64,000 bases of DNA from Calamus simplicifolius (lineage: Eukaryota; Streptophyta; Magnoliopsida; Arecales; Arecaceae). Made by a program: the position numbers and the translations under genes. A model generated the notes under the pieces. That model did not search any database. It worked only from the letters and a program-made list of their open reading frames with translations, and was not told the DNA's origin. This document shows, piece by piece, positions 11,893-24,159 of this stretch. Location of the stretch: NCBI GenBank assembly GCA_900491605.1, contig UESW01004419.1:1-64000 (forward strand), written 5' to 3'. How positions within the stretch are numbered: position 1 is the stretch's first letter; every line of letters begins with the position of its first letter.

Positions 11893-13445
11893 TGTTGGCC
11901 CAGATGGCAACCCAAGAGGGGGTGAATTGGTTCTTTAAAAAATTTTAACACTTTGAAATTATTTTGATTGATATAAAGATGCTCAAATGAACTAAATTAA
12001 TTGAAGCTAAGCAAGAATGAGATTGATAGAGAGAGAGATAATATGCACGGCAAACATAAAGATTTTATAGTGGTTTGGTGTATCCAACACCTACATCCTC
12101 TCCAAGCCACACTTGGGTCCACACTATAGTCCACTTGATTACAGTCGAGTTGTTTTACAAGCTCACAATCCAAACTTGTTGTTTTCCGGGATCACAATGA
12201 ACCCAACTGATTTTTTCGGGCTCACCAGCACAAAACCCAACCACAAGCTATCCTAAGTTTGTCCCGAGGTATGCTACCTCCACTAATTCAATCCCCTGAT
12301 TGAATTAGTAAACAATAATTTAAAATAAAGTTTACAATACAAGACAACTCCTTAAATGAGCAAATATGCAATTTAATAAACAAATGTAAGAAAAGCCTAT
12401 TTGAAGCGATTTTGATTTGAGCTTTTCTTCTTTTCTTCTTTTCCTCTTCTCCTTTGAAAGATTGAATCAGGCCTCAGCTCAGATTCTTCACTGAAATCGC
12501 AGTTGAGAAGTTGGGAAAAATAGGCTTTTGCTTTCTTCCTTTTCACTTGGGAAATCCTTCGATTTTGAGCTTTGAATGCTTTGGATTTCTCTTTGGACTC
12601 TCTAGGATTGGTTGATGTGAGCTCAGAGTCTTTTCTCTTTGATTTTTCTCTCTTTCTTTCATAAGATTTTTTTATTTTCCAGTCTTTTTTTCAAATGGAT
12701 GGTTCCCTTTTTATAGATATCTTAATCAAGTTTAGGTGAGAAAAATAGCCGTTACAGAGCAGTTGGATTGCTTCTACATACAAAGAAAACTATCCGTTAG
12801 AGATTAGGTGAAAAAATATTACCGTTAGAGTCTGTTCTGACATTTGAAAAATCCTATTCCTGACAGGTTGGAGTCGGCTCCAACTTTTCATGTGTCGGCT
12901 CCAAGTCGGGGTGTCCAAAAATAGTAATAGGAAGTTCATTGAGGAGTTGACTCCGAAAAAGTTAAGTGTCGGCTCGATGCATTCGAGAGTCGGCTCCAAA
13001 TCCAAAGGTGTCGACTCTAACTATATCTAAAACACATGCTCTCTGTACTCAGGTTAGAGTCGGCTCCAGAAACTCAGGTGTCGGCTCCGCAACTTTCAAG
13101 TGTCGGCTCCCGAACTCTAGGTGTTGGCTCTGAAAACTAACGCAAAACCACTTCTCGATATCTCAGATTGGAGTCGGCTTTGAAACTCTAGGTGTCGACT
13201 CTGGACCGTGCTGAAATCCTAGAAAAGTTTTGATACGCCTTGGGGTCGGCTCCGGACTGTTGAGGTATCGACTCTAAGTTCTGAACTTAGATAATTTCCT
13301 TTCAAATTTGATTCAAAACTTATTCCTTTATACCTTTTGATTAATTAATCAACCTTAATGCCTGAAACACTTATCAAATATATCAGAAACATGATAATAT
13401 ACTCATGGTTTTTGTTAATCATCAAAATCAATAATTGGGTCAACA
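11893..13445. mobile_element. Solo LTR (probable Ty1/copia type) inside the tandem array
   Basis: The sequence starts TGTTGGCCCA and ends TGGGTCAACA, so the ends form a 9-of-10 inverted repeat with TG..CA termini. The flanks are caagc (11888-11892) and cgagc (13446-13450), a 5-bp duplication with one change, and the tandem array resumes in register after it. It is non-coding and about 1.55 kb long, so a solo LTR is the simplest reading; the orientation is not settled. The beginning (gatggcaacccaagaggggg) is a phrase I associate with plant LTR families. It holds a cluster of GGAGTCGGCTCC-like words at 12868-13280. Confidence 0.75.
12868..13280. repeat. Cluster of GGAGTCGGCTCC-like near-palindromes
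   Basis: About a dozen dispersed copies of (g/t)GTCG(G/A)CTC(C/T), many within the 12-base near-palindrome GGAGTCGGCTCC, separated by 15-40 bp of otherwise unrelated sequence. A similar cluster occurs at 34394-34593 in an LTR of another family. Confidence 0.8.
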
Positions 13446-14352
13446 CGAGCTGGCCTTGGGCTTTCAGTGCCGACCAAAGTCGAGCATTGGTGTCGAGCTG
13501 GCCTCGGGCTTTCAGTGCTGATCGGAGTCAGGCTTTGGTGCCGAGCTAGACTCGGGCTTTCAATGCCGATCGGAGTCGAGCTTTGGTGCTAAGCTAGCCT
13601 CGGGCTTTCAGTGACGACCAGAGCCAGGCTTTGGTGCCGAGCTGGCCTTGGGCTTTCAGTGCCAACCGAGCCGTGCTTTGGTGTTGAGCTAGCCTCGGGC
13701 TTTCAGTGCTGACCAGAGCCAGGCTTTGGTGCCGAGCTAGCCTCGGGCTTTCAGTGCTGACCAGAGCTAGGCTTTGGTGCCGAGCTGGCCTCGGGCTTTC
13801 AGTGCCGATCGGAGATGAGCTTTGGTATCGAGATGGCCTCGGGCTTTCAGTGTCGACCGAAGCCGGGCTTTGGTGTCGAGCTGGCCTCGGGCTTTCGGTG
13901 TCGATCAGAGCTGGGCTTTGGTGCCGACCTGGCCTCGAGCTTTCAGTGCCGATAGGAGTCGGGCTTTGGTGTCGAGCTGCCTCGGGCTTTCAGTGCCGAC
14001 CGAAGTCGGGCTTTGGTGCCGAGCTGGCCTTGAGTTTTAGTGCCGACCAGAGTCGGGCTTTGGTGCCGAGCTGGCCTCGGGCTTTCAATGCCGATATGAG
14101 TCGAGCTTTGGTTCCGAGCTGGCCTTAGGCTTTCAGTGCCGATTGGAGTCGGGCTTTGGTGCCAAACTTGCCTTGGGCTTTTAGTGCCGACTGGAGCCGG
14201 GCTTCGGTGCCGAGCTGGCCTCGGGCTTTCAGTGCCGACCAGAGCCAGGCTTCGGTGCTGAGCTGGCCTCGGGCTTTCAGTGCCGACCAGAGCCGGGCTT
14301 TGGTGCCAAGCTAGCCTCGGGCTTTCAGTGCCAACCAGAGCCGGGCTTTGGT

Positions 14353-14759
14353 TGAAAGGATGAGACACTTGAACACATCTTTGTTAATCGAAGGGAGATG
14401 AGATATTCAAGGCTATCTTTATTTCAATGAGCAAAAAGGATGAGGTACTCAAACCTAAGATTAGTTGGTTGCATACTGTAGCTGGTAAACCACTGTCAAA
14501 AGCAATTGGACTTACAAGGCAAAGGCGGCGATTCGGTCATCCTGGGGTGGTGGCGAAGGAGGAGCCGAGAGGTTGGCCTGAGGAGCAGGGAGACCGGTCT
14601 CCCGCTACTCTGGTTCTGGGCTATGGCCCCCAACGCGACTGGTGGAGATCTTCTGAGCATGTGTTACCACTATCCTTACTCAGTGGGAGGTAGAGATTTA
14701 TCGCTGGCTTCTGCAGGTATTTTGCTTCTCTGTATCTTCCCCCTATCGGTGCACCAATC
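14353..14759. other. Residual leader of element 1; no gene recognised
   Basis: This lies between the tandem array and the right LTR, where gag would start on the minus strand. Short frames exist on both strands, but none resembles gag. It is probably what the gag-pol deletion left, plus unidentified sequence near 14353-14500. Confidence 0.4.
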
Positions 14760-15389
14760 TGTTGCTTCCAAGTCAAGTTCCTCGAATATCAGAGTAACGG
14801 AGAGTCTCCTGCTCGGAGTTCCTGCAAGAAAGTCCCCGAGGACCGGTTTCACCGGTGGGGACCCTCCGATGCTCAAGTAAACGACTTGGGAACAGTGAAA
14901 GAGAGAAATGAAAAATAGCTTGAGAACTTGAGTTCAGATCCTTCCTCTCATTGTGAGCCAAGGTTCTTATACATGTTCGAAGATCCCTCTTTCCCGCTTT
15001 TAGAAGGTGGCTAATTCCGAAACGTTGTTATTTGGTAGTGGATAGATGGCCAGGCTGACAAAGATGGGTCGCAACTGACACTGTATCCCACCCTGCCAGT
15101 CCTCCTACCGGGTGCGACGCCATAGGTGGACAGGTGGCCTAGTCGCGTCAGGCGTGCGTCGTTACAGGGGTCACGCGTAGTTGCAGACAATTAGTAGGCC
15201 ATGTGGTGGCTGCAGGTGATTAGTGGGTCACGTGGTAATGTCAGACGGCTTGAGGTAGTAGGAACCTGGAGTCCGAGATCGAGAGGACCTGAAGTCCGAG
15301 GCCAAGGCCGAGGGGGCCTCGAAGTCCGAGGCTGGGGGTTCGTCAATTGCCTCTCCTGTCAACTCTAATGCGCTCGGGCCGCTACATCA
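14760..15389 (-). repeat. LTR (right, 5' LTR) of element 1
   Basis: Starts TGTTGCTTCC and ends GCTACATCA, followed by the target duplication taatc. It shares a core with the LTRs of element 2: cctgcaagaaagtcc, then gaccggt and ggggaccctccgatgctcaa. The two elements are therefore relatives. Confidence 0.88.
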
Positions 15390-15491
15390 TAATCTATTTT
15401 CAAATTCCAAATCTTTTATTCATTGATTATTAACGTGATGTTATTTACTGGATTAATTTCAATGTTCAACCCCTTGTGTTTTTCTCCTTTC

Positions 15492-17110
15492 TTTTTTTTT
15501 TGTTACAGACGGATGATCACACCACTCTGGGGTGAGTCAAACCGAGATATCGGAGTACATAATTTATTGCAAAATAACAGGACATGGATCATCATTATGC
15601 CATTCCCATTGGCCTGAATGGCGGGCTACAGCTGAGGCGACCCAATCAGCTGCAGTATTGGCTTCTCTATAGACATGATGGATTACCGGTGCACATGTAG
15701 ATTGGAGAGCAGCCCATATATCCCTGGGTGAGGGAATTTTGTGGGGAACAACAACTAGCATCCCGTCTGATCCAGTGGATAACTGTAAGAGAATCTCCCT
15801 CTATAACCACTCAGCAAGAGCGCAAGGTACGGACTGCGTAAGTGATGCCTGCCCAAGCAGCTTGCAACTCGGCCATAGGAACCGAGATATTAAGGGAACC
15901 ATGACCACCAGCCGCAAGCAACTGGCCCTCCGGCCCCCTGATAATAAACCCAGATCTAGCGATACGATCCGAAACAGAACCATCAAAATTCACTTTGACA
16001 TAACCTAGGGATGGGGGCTCCCAAGATATAAATACCGTAGAACGGTGCGCTGTCGAAGTAGCAGGGAATCCCAGAGGCCGAGTCTATCAGAGTGAATGCC
16101 TGAGTCGACGCGGAGATACTCCGTGGCAAGGAAGCCAGCAGTGCGGATGATAGTCTAAGGTGAGGCCATCTTCTCTGCAAAGATAAATTGGTTCCTGGTT
16201 ATCCAGATATGATAAGCCAATAAGCTGAGAAAACACCATGAGAACGGGTGCCACACTGAACATCAGATGGATGGCGCGCAATAAAGACAATCGGGTGGGT
16301 CCCTCCTCCGGCATCCATGGATTGTAAGAAAGCTGCTGCCAAATCCAAGCTGCACGAGAACATGTAATAATGGCGTGCTCACCCGTCTCATCCTGAGAAC
16401 CACATATCGGACAGTACGGTCTGATGGAGAGACCGCGGCCAGCCACAGAGAGCAAGTAGGGAGGCGATCCATATCATCTTCCATAAGAAGAGCTGAATCC
16501 TGGGATGGATAGGCAACCTCCATATCCATGCCACATCATCCAAACCCAGGGGCCGATTACAAATGCGGTCAACAATGTCTCTAGTAGGGGCACGAGAAAG
16601 GCAGGATCGACGCCATAATCGGGTATCAGACCCAGCAGTGGAAACAAGAGGAATGGCAAGGATTCTTTGAGCTAGCTAGGCCCAAAAAGCTGGGACACAG
16701 TAGGGATATGCCAAGCAGAAGAATCTTGACAAGTCAATGCAGAGACAGGAACAGAGGGCCCAATATCAGAGCTAAGAAAAGTCGGCCAGCGAGATAGAGG
16801 AAGATCCGCTATCCAAGTATCCTGAGTGACATCAATCGATTTCTCATCCCCAATCATCCAATGGATATCAGTCATGATAGTAGGAGCAAACTGGCAAATC
16901 GCTCTCCATAAGAAGGAACAACGATGAGGAGAGCGGAAGATCGAGTCGGAAGTCCAATCACCGTATTGCCACACATGACAGTACTCCATAAGCAGTGTGG
17001 ATCCAACAAAAATCTGGAGGCATGCCTAGCCAGAAAGGCTCTCTGTGAACTACCAACGACTGAATCTCCAGACCATACCGAGAGGTGTATTAGTATTGAT
17101 ATTTTAATAG
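15492..17110 (-). mobile_element. 5'-truncated LINE (L1-type, RNase H-bearing), degenerate
   Basis: Read on the minus strand from about 17045: end of the reverse-transcriptase region (FLARHASRFLLDPHCLW), the linker FLWRAICQFAP and DTWIADLPLSRWPTF, then a zinc-binding zf-RVT motif at about 16420-16360 (PICGSQDETGEHAIITC). An RNase H domain follows, with NFDGSV near 15990, AELQAAWAGI near 15875 and YREANTAADWVA near 15660. The element ends with a gatcatccgtctgtaac tail followed by 10 A residues (15501-15492). Frameshifts and stops break the frame. Same family as the LINE at 31780-37253, whose 3' end reads atcatccgtctgtacc plus poly(A). No target duplication was found. Confidence 0.85.
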
Positions 17111-20100
17111 TCGGCATTTCTGTTACCGATGCTAGAGTGTGTACGAATGAGAATTTTCCCTAGCGGGCAATAACCGTGGCATTAGTTCTACCATAACGAG
17201 AGGTGTATTGGTCGTATCATAAAATATCAAACAAAAATTATGGATAAGTTATTTTATGAACTTTTAGCTTTTTTAATTCATAGTGATAACAATAATATCT
17301 TAATTTCAAAATAATTGAAATTGATTATATGATTTTTTTCTTGATTTTGGATCATATTTTTAGTAAGTATTTTCTTAAGTGGCAGAAAGCCTCTTCTAAA
17401 ATGGCTCATTGAACGCTATTATTCTACAATTTCACAAAACCGTTGTTTGATCTTGCTTGTGATGGAACTTATATTATTGGATTAAGTTAGAGAAAGGGAT
17501 TGTGAGTTCCATCCATTCAAGTTTATATAAGAAATTAATGACGCATTTGATTTCTGAGAATACTCAGTTTTTCATCCTCATTTTTATAGAAAACCGAAAG
17601 CACTTGTGAAAACTCAATAAAATTTTTTTGAAAAAATATGAAGTAAAAACAGCTTAAAGATATTATCATTCTTTTTTATCAAAAATAAAATAAAAACAAA
17701 GTTACTAATTTGTATCACTTTTATTTTTTATTTTTAAAATAGAAACATGAAATTTATCATAAAAAATATGTTTGGTTACACTATTTTTACTTTTTATTTT
17801 AACTATAATTTCTTTTGGAAACCTAAGAACTTTTTAAGAAAATAATAATCTATACTATTGATAAATAACTATAGATATTGATATATTATAATAATATATA
17901 TATTCATATTAGATTAAATAATTAGATTATTATTATTATTATTATATATTGACATGTTACATAATATAATATTAATGATATTGCACTAATACAAAATTAA
18001 TATTGTATTACTATTTCTATTGATTATATATAACAAATATGTAATTTATAGATAACACATTATAATATATATTATATATTATTTAATAGCTTATAATACT
18101 ATAATATTGTAGTTATATATTAAAATTAAATTATATTATTATTTTTACTTACTTGATTATATTACTATAATATCATATTTCCTTTAATTTTTTATTATCC
18201 TTTTTGAAGCTATTATTTATAATGAAAATATGATATGAAAAAAAATATTTTCACTTACCAAATATATTTTCTAGATATTGAAAAATATAAAATGAAAACT
18301 ATTTTTAAAAATAAAAATAAAAAAATGTTCTTGAAAATCAACTGAAACCTAAAATCTCATTATAAGTTTCATCGTTAGAATTATTTTACTGGGGAAGATA
18401 AAGATGAAAAAGTTTTCTACCCTCATTTTTTCATGCTTGATTGAAAAAGGAAGAGAAAATTATATGTAAAGCGCGGACACTTTTCTTTTCTTTCACCTTT
18501 TCATCGGAAAATAAAAACCATGGGAAAGGTGGTATTTATTTTTTATACATTTTTTCTTTCTACTAAAAAATATTTTGGTACAAAAGTCTAAAATTACCCT
18601 TCAATATTTTTTCATTTCCTTTTATATCCACCTAATTTTTTGTTATATTTTTAATTATTATTAATTTATAATCTTAACCATCAATAATGTGATTCTAAAT
18701 AAATTTATAATCTTTTTTATTTGATATTCATCAACAAACAATCAAAAAAAAATAAATTCTCAAATGATCCATTTAATGTTCATGCCATCTTTTTTATAGA
18801 AATATTATAGTCAAATTAATATTTTTTTAATCAAACATAGAAAAATATTTCTAGAGTTATTTTTCTATATAAATTTATAGTAAAATGTATTTTTTTCCTA
18901 CAATTTAATTAGAAAATAAGTCTAAAAATTTTTAAAAAAAAATCAAACGAGCATCCTTCTTGGACTTCAGCTCTACATTGGCTCTTGAATTAATCAAGTC
19001 AACCTAACTCCATTTCTACTATGGCCAAGTTGAGTTCGCAGGTAGACATTTCATTCACTAGCAAATCCCCTCTATCTTGCTTAGATACTCCCGTTATCCT
19101 ACTTAGATACTCCCGTTTCTTATAACTGATTACCTCTATATGAGCAGCACCTTCAATGATGTGCCGTGGATTTTAGTTTTTTTCTAGCCAGTGGGAATAG
19201 TCTAGAAAGGGGGTATAATGTTCCAGCGAATCTAACAGGTGGGGAAAGGTATTTGTGCACCAAGCGATGATTGACATACGGTGCATGTATATACATACAC
19301 GTATTAAAACTTAACCAATCTTATTTATTTTTTATTTATTTATTTTATTAGGCACTAGTGGTTAAGTTTGTTTATTTATTTATTTATAGTAGTGATACAT
19401 AAGAAAAGAAGTTTCTAATATTAAGTTGTGATGTATCTTTCAATAGAAAGACTAAATTTACTTAGCTTTAGTTAGTCTAATGATTTTTTAGTCTAGCTCA
19501 ATCCAATATTAATGTTGGTCTTAGTAGCGATTGATAAACCCTTTTCATCTCATTTTTGTTACAATCAATATGTATACCAAAGCCTATTTTCTTTCTCTAA
19601 CAATAGGCATTACTATCCTTTAGGAGCAATTCAATAAAGTTTTATGGTCAGAAGCGTATCCTTATTAAGCTATTGCTATAGCTGAACCTAAGATGGAAAT
19701 GTCCTTACTTCTGTAGTTGAATTCGGATAACCTTTGTGCTGAATCATTGATTATAGAGAACATCAGCTCTTACTTCAAAGATAATGCAATATATATACCT
19801 ATATAGCTAAGTTTTCTTAATTAATTTATTTTATTTATTATTTGATATAATTATTCATTTATAATTATTAGAGAATTTATTTTACCTCTATTAACTTAAA
19901 TTTACAATAAAATGATCTTGTATGCCTTATAATCCTAACTTATTTATTTTTAATGCAATAAACATTTCAATGGGATGCTATTAGTGCGCTCATGAGATCA
20001 AAAATAAAATCAGAGATAATTTTATAAGTCAATACTTATATGATATTGCATTTGATAAAATATTTAATTTATTCAAGTTTCTTACTAGCTAAAGAAAAAA

Positions 20101-20759
20101 AATATTAATTTTGATATGCATGGCTGCAGTTCTATATGGGCTTAATTTCACTTTTGTTTCTAATATCTTTTTCTTTTTAATATAAGGATCAGCTCCTCGT
20201 ATTGTTTATCATAACATTATGAAGAATTTAAGGCAAAAATTCAAAAGCTTTCTTTCTTTCCCTCTAATTTTTTTCAAAGAAAATAATTACAAGTTAATAA
20301 TATAACAACAGTAACAATCAAAGTAGGCTAATTAACTGATTTGATTAAATTAAATATAATAATGCTTGATAAAAATTAAAATTAATTGTCAACATAATCC
20401 ATACAACTAGTTAAAATAAAAGGTTATCTTCACATAATACTTCGTAAAAATACTATAATGAGGCAATGCATCAAACAAAAAAATAATCAATTTCTTATGA
20501 CCTAATGATTAATATGTAATAAAAATATGAATATCAATAAAAATATAAGAGAATATTTTAAAAAATTAATACATGTAATCCACAAACCTGAATGTGGTGG
20601 AGACTACTTTGTTAGGCTACTCCTAGTTGTTTGTTATGAATTGATTGTTCTTCTTTCGGTTAGTAGAAAGAGATAGATAGCAAGAATAATGCAACACCTA
20701 GATCAAGAACTCCATATCATTGACCACTTAAAGAAAGGAAAGTTTAATAAGAAATAAAA
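17111..20759. other. AT-rich intergenic DNA, no gene seen
   Basis: No gene or complete element recognised. A 20-bp word (accata(a/c)cgagaggtgtatt) occurs twice at about 17072 and 17189. A TTTA tetranucleotide run lies at about 19321-19388. The stretch 17800-18350 is very AT-rich. Confidence 0.5.
19321..19388. repeat. (TTTA)n microsatellite, interrupted
   Basis: Two runs of tttatttattta separated by about 20 bp. Confidence 0.8.
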
Positions 20760-21443
20760 TGTTGGAAATCTAGTGTATTTTAATATTCAAAAACCTTTTT
20801 GACTTGATAAGTCCGTTTATCTGATACGTCGTTATCAATCGGTAAGGATAAGTCTTTTTGATTTGTTGACCAGTCTTTTGACTTATACGTCTCTATGTAC
20901 GTGATAAGTCTTTCGTTGACCGATCGCTTGACTAATTCAATCCGTTGGATTAGATTGATTCGTCGCTCTCAACCGGTGCATGCTTCGTTATAAATTCAAA
21001 GCAATACATGTATTTATTTTATTCAATTTATTTTACTTTCATCCTTATCCAGAGATCCATTCCTTCATCCTTATCCGGTCGAGAGATCCATTCCTTTGCT
21101 TCCGTACTTATCCAAAGAGAAGAAACTCATTCGGTTGTTCATCCTCTTCTGACATTGGTGTGTACACGCCTGTTAGAAGACTCTGCTGTTGTATCCTGGA
21201 GGGTAGTCATGCTCTGATTTTCTACACTGAGATATTATCTCCGAGAGGCGCGAATCTACTTTTAAGGACAGTGTCGTGCATGCCACAGCATCTTCTCAAA
21301 TACATTCTAATAGATAATTCCCGGGTACTATCTTTCCTCAAACTTATCCAACATAAAATGATAAAACTTAGAGTTTATTTTGAGGTTTGTTATTTAGGAA
21401 AGTTTATTATTATTGTTGTTAAAATAAGTGGCATGCAAACACA
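20760..21443 (+). repeat. LTR copy A (684 bp)
   Basis: Matches 22626-23309 end to end. Contains cttgataagtccgtttatc and a characteristic ttgttgttaaaataagtggca just before the end. Confidence 0.85.
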
Positions 21444-21760
21444 TTAATTAAATGCAGTTAATCAAGTATACAAAACTACAGTGTATACTTGATGACAATC
21501 CACCTATATGAGTATGAAGGTGGTGGCTACTTCCTATGAGACTTGGGTGGGATCTCTAGAGCACTCATGAATATCCAGGTAGATGCATGGCCAAAACGTG
21601 TTAACCCGCTTGAACAACCAAAATCTGAGAGATAGAATGTGAGTTATAAGTCAATGATCCAATAAAAGAAGGATTGGTTCATAGAAACTTAGTTTCACCA
21701 ACCTTTTATGGATTACACTTATTTTCTCTATGCTTGGTTCATAGTCACATAGACACCATC

Positions 21761-22237
21761 GCTCTCAACCGGTGCATGCTTCGTTATAAATTCGAAGCAA
21801 TACCTGTATTTATTTTATTCAATTTATTTTACTTTCATCCTTATCCAGAGATCCATTCCTTCATCCTTATCCAGTCGAGAGATCCATTCCTTTGCTTCCG
21901 TACTTATCCAAAGAGAAGAAACTCATTCGGTTGTTCATCCTCTTCTGACATTGGTGTGTACAGCCTGTTAGAAGACTCTGCTGTTGTATCCTGAAGGATA
22001 GTCATGCTCTGATTTTCTACACTGAGATATTATCTCCGAGAGGCGCGAATCTACTCTTAAGGACAGTGTCGTGCATGCCACAGCATCTTCTCAAATACAT
22101 TCAAATAGATAATTCCCGGGTACTATCTTTCCTCAAACTTATCCAACATAAAATGATAAAACTTAGAGTTTATTTGAGGTTTGTTATTTAGGAAAGTTTA
22201 TTATTATTGTTGTTAAAATAAGTGGCACGATACCACA
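21761..22237 (+). repeat. LTR copy B, missing its first ~200 bp
   Basis: Starts abruptly at cgctctcaaccggtgc, joined to internal sequence after catagacaccat, and ends ACCACA. The junction marks the recombination that duplicated the internal part. Confidence 0.85.
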
Positions 22238-22625
22238 TAATTAAATGCAGTTAATCAAGTATACAAAACTACAGTGTATACTTGATGACAATCCACCTAT
22301 ATGAGTATGAAGGTGGTGGCTACTTCCTATGAGACTTGGGTGGGATCTCTAGAGCACTCATGAATATCCAGGTAGATGCATGGCCAAAACGTGTTAACCC
22401 GCTTGAACAACCAAAATCTGAGAGATAGAATGTGAGTTATAAGTCAATGATCCAATAAAAGAAGGATTGGTTCATAGAAACTTAGTTTCACCAACCTTTT
22501 ATGGATTACACTTATTTTCTCTATGCTTGGTTCATAGTCACATAGACACCATGGCTTATGCATTACATTCTTAAAGTTCCTTCAAAGTCTTTTGTCTTCT
22601 TTTGTATATTGAAATAGTGAGGGAT

Positions 22626-23309
22626 TGTTGGAAATCTAGTGTATTTCAATATTCAAAAACCTTTTTGACTTGATAAGTCCGTTTATCTAATACATTGTTA
22701 TCAATCGGTAGGGATAAGTCTTTTTAATTTGTTGACTAGTCTTTTGACTTATACGTCTCTACGTATATGATAAGTCTTTCGTTGACCGACTGTTGGACTA
22801 ATTCAACTCGTTGGATTAGATTGATTCGTCGCTTTCAACCGGTGCATGCTTCTTTATAAATTCGAAGCAATGTCGGTGTTTATTTTATTCAATTCATTTT
22901 ACTTTCATCCTTATCCAGAGATCCATTTCTTCATCCTTATCTAGTCGAGAGATCCATTCCTTTGCTTCCATACTTATCCAAATAGAAGGAACTCATTCAG
23001 TTATTCATCCTCTTCTGACATTGGTGTGTGCACGCCTGTTAGAAGACTCTGCTATTGTATCCTAGAGGGTAGTCGTGCTCTGGTCTTTTGCACCGAGATA
23101 TTATCTCCAAGAGGCGCGAATCTACTCTTAAGGACAGTGTCGTGCACGCCACAGCATCTTCTCAAATACATTCAAATAGATAATTTCCGGGTACTATCTT
23201 TCCTCAAACTTATCCAACATAAAATGATAAAACTTAGAGTTTATTTTGAGGTTTGTTATTTAGGAAAGTTTATTATTATTGTTGTTAAAATAAGTGGCAC
23301 GCAAACACA
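22626..23309 (+). repeat. LTR copy C (684 bp, 3' LTR)
   Basis: Full-length partner of copy A, preceded by a polypurine-like tract. It differs from A by scattered substitutions. Confidence 0.85.
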
Positions 23310-24122
23310 TGCCAAAGAATCCATCGTACGTGCAACACATGGCCAATGCCGCAACCGACTCCTCCTAGATTTCCTGTGTAAGATAACAATGCGATCACAT
23401 GTGAGAACTCGGCGGATGTTTTCTGATCCATGCCATCTGGTGCATGCGCACCCATCGCTCTCAGTGCGGCACTTTCCACGGAGGTTTAAATGGGGGCATC
23501 GACGAAACTAACAAACACACCGGTCCTCCCCTCAACTTTGCTGCCCTTCGTTCGAAACCATGCCCATAAAACTGTAGGAAGAATTAATCTCCAAGGCATG
23601 ATTAATCTCCGAGGCATGCATATTTTAAAATTTGATAACAATTATTAATGCAAAATTTTAAAGATTAAATATTAATCTATCTAACATACATCAAGATCAT
23701 ATCTTTGCCTTATATATAGGATCGTTTGATCTAAAATGTGCATATAAATAAAATCATCAAGATTATATCTTGATCCTCAAGGTAAGAAGTCATACTTCTT
23801 GCCTTGAATCATGCCTTAAGATCTAGGGATCATATCACTTACCTTAAGGGCAGTGGTAATTCCTTTTCTGCTCTGCAGTTGTTCAATCGTCCGGCCTCTA
23901 GTATCGTTCACGTGAAGCCCCGAATGATCGGATTCCCAGGAGTGCTAGCTCGCGAAAAAATAACTTTGCTAATCTTGAATCCTTCCACTTAAATCTTCTT
24001 CCAAGATCCACCAAACTTTTGCTAACACCAGAATCATCTGGATTTTTCTATTCTAACTCTTTAGAATTTCAATCCACGACATATCGTGTGTTGTTGTTCT
24101 GTGTAATTTGGTGAGGATGTCC

Positions 24123-24137
24123 TCTATTTATAGTCTC
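24123..24137 (-). promoter_or_regulatory. LTR TATA box
   Basis: CTATAAATAGAGGAC on the minus strand is a near-consensus plant TATA box in the solo LTR. The transcription start would be about 30 bp to the left. Confidence 0.6.
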
Positions 24138-24159
24138 ATTTTAGATAACATTTAGAATT

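Larger units (their letters stand above)
11660..14352 (+). repeat. ~48-bp tandem array in element 1 (split by a solo LTR)
   Basis: The unit alternates two related half-units of about 24-25 bp: gccgagctggcctcgggctt and gccgaccagagccgggctt, each followed by a short tail. The array occupies 11660-11892 and 13446-14352, with a solo LTR between. It lies between the end of the extra gene and the place where pol should end. Related to the ~25-bp repeat of element 2 at 46830-47630. Short plus-strand open frames of 60-140 codons here are by-products of the repeat, not genes. Confidence 0.92.
7955..15389 (-). mobile_element. Ty3/gypsy Tat-like LTR retrotransposon, deleted for gag-pol (element 1)
   Basis: A matched 5-bp target duplication, taatc at 7950-7954 and 15390-15394, frames the element. 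LTRs are at 7955-8687 and 14760-15389. By comparison with element 2 (43197-54657) it lies in reverse orientation: just inside the right LTR, on the minus strand, is attggtgcaccgatag, a primer-binding-site-like stretch at the same place as in element 2. No reverse transcriptase, RNase H, integrase or convincing gag is present. What remains is the plus-strand extra gene, a tandem array, and about 400 bp of leader at 14353-14759. It is therefore a non-autonomous derivative that would need enzymes from a relative. Confidence 0.85.
20760..23309 (+). mobile_element. Non-coding LTR element with partial tandem duplication (LTR-I-dLTR-I-LTR)
   Basis: Outer LTRs 20760-21443 and 22626-23309 are both 684 bp, starting TGTTGGAAATC and ending AAACACA. 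Between them, internal sequence (21444-21760) is followed by a 5'-truncated LTR copy (21761-22237) and a second copy of the internal sequence (22238-22625), whose last 70 bp ends in a polypurine-like agtgaggga just before the last LTR. That fixes the orientation as plus. No gag or pol frame is present; the open frames within the LTRs repeat because the LTR repeats. No matching 5-bp target duplication was found (taaaa against tgcca) and no ordinary tRNA primer site after the first LTR. Probably copia-derived. Confidence 0.8.

Noticed and set aside
13706..14368. Long open frames (about 140 codons) on both strands across the tandem array
   Set aside because: Their repeating peptides follow the 48-bp unit, and both strands are open at once; this is composition of a GC-rich repeat, not coding.
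17072..17215. Two copies of a 20-bp word as the LINE target duplication
   Set aside because: Both copies are at the same (5') side of the LINE, and nothing similar follows the poly(A) end.
20980..23511. Three similar 106-161-codon open frames on the plus strand
   Set aside because: They resemble each other only because they lie in copies of one LTR; no known domain, and some begin at non-ATG codons.
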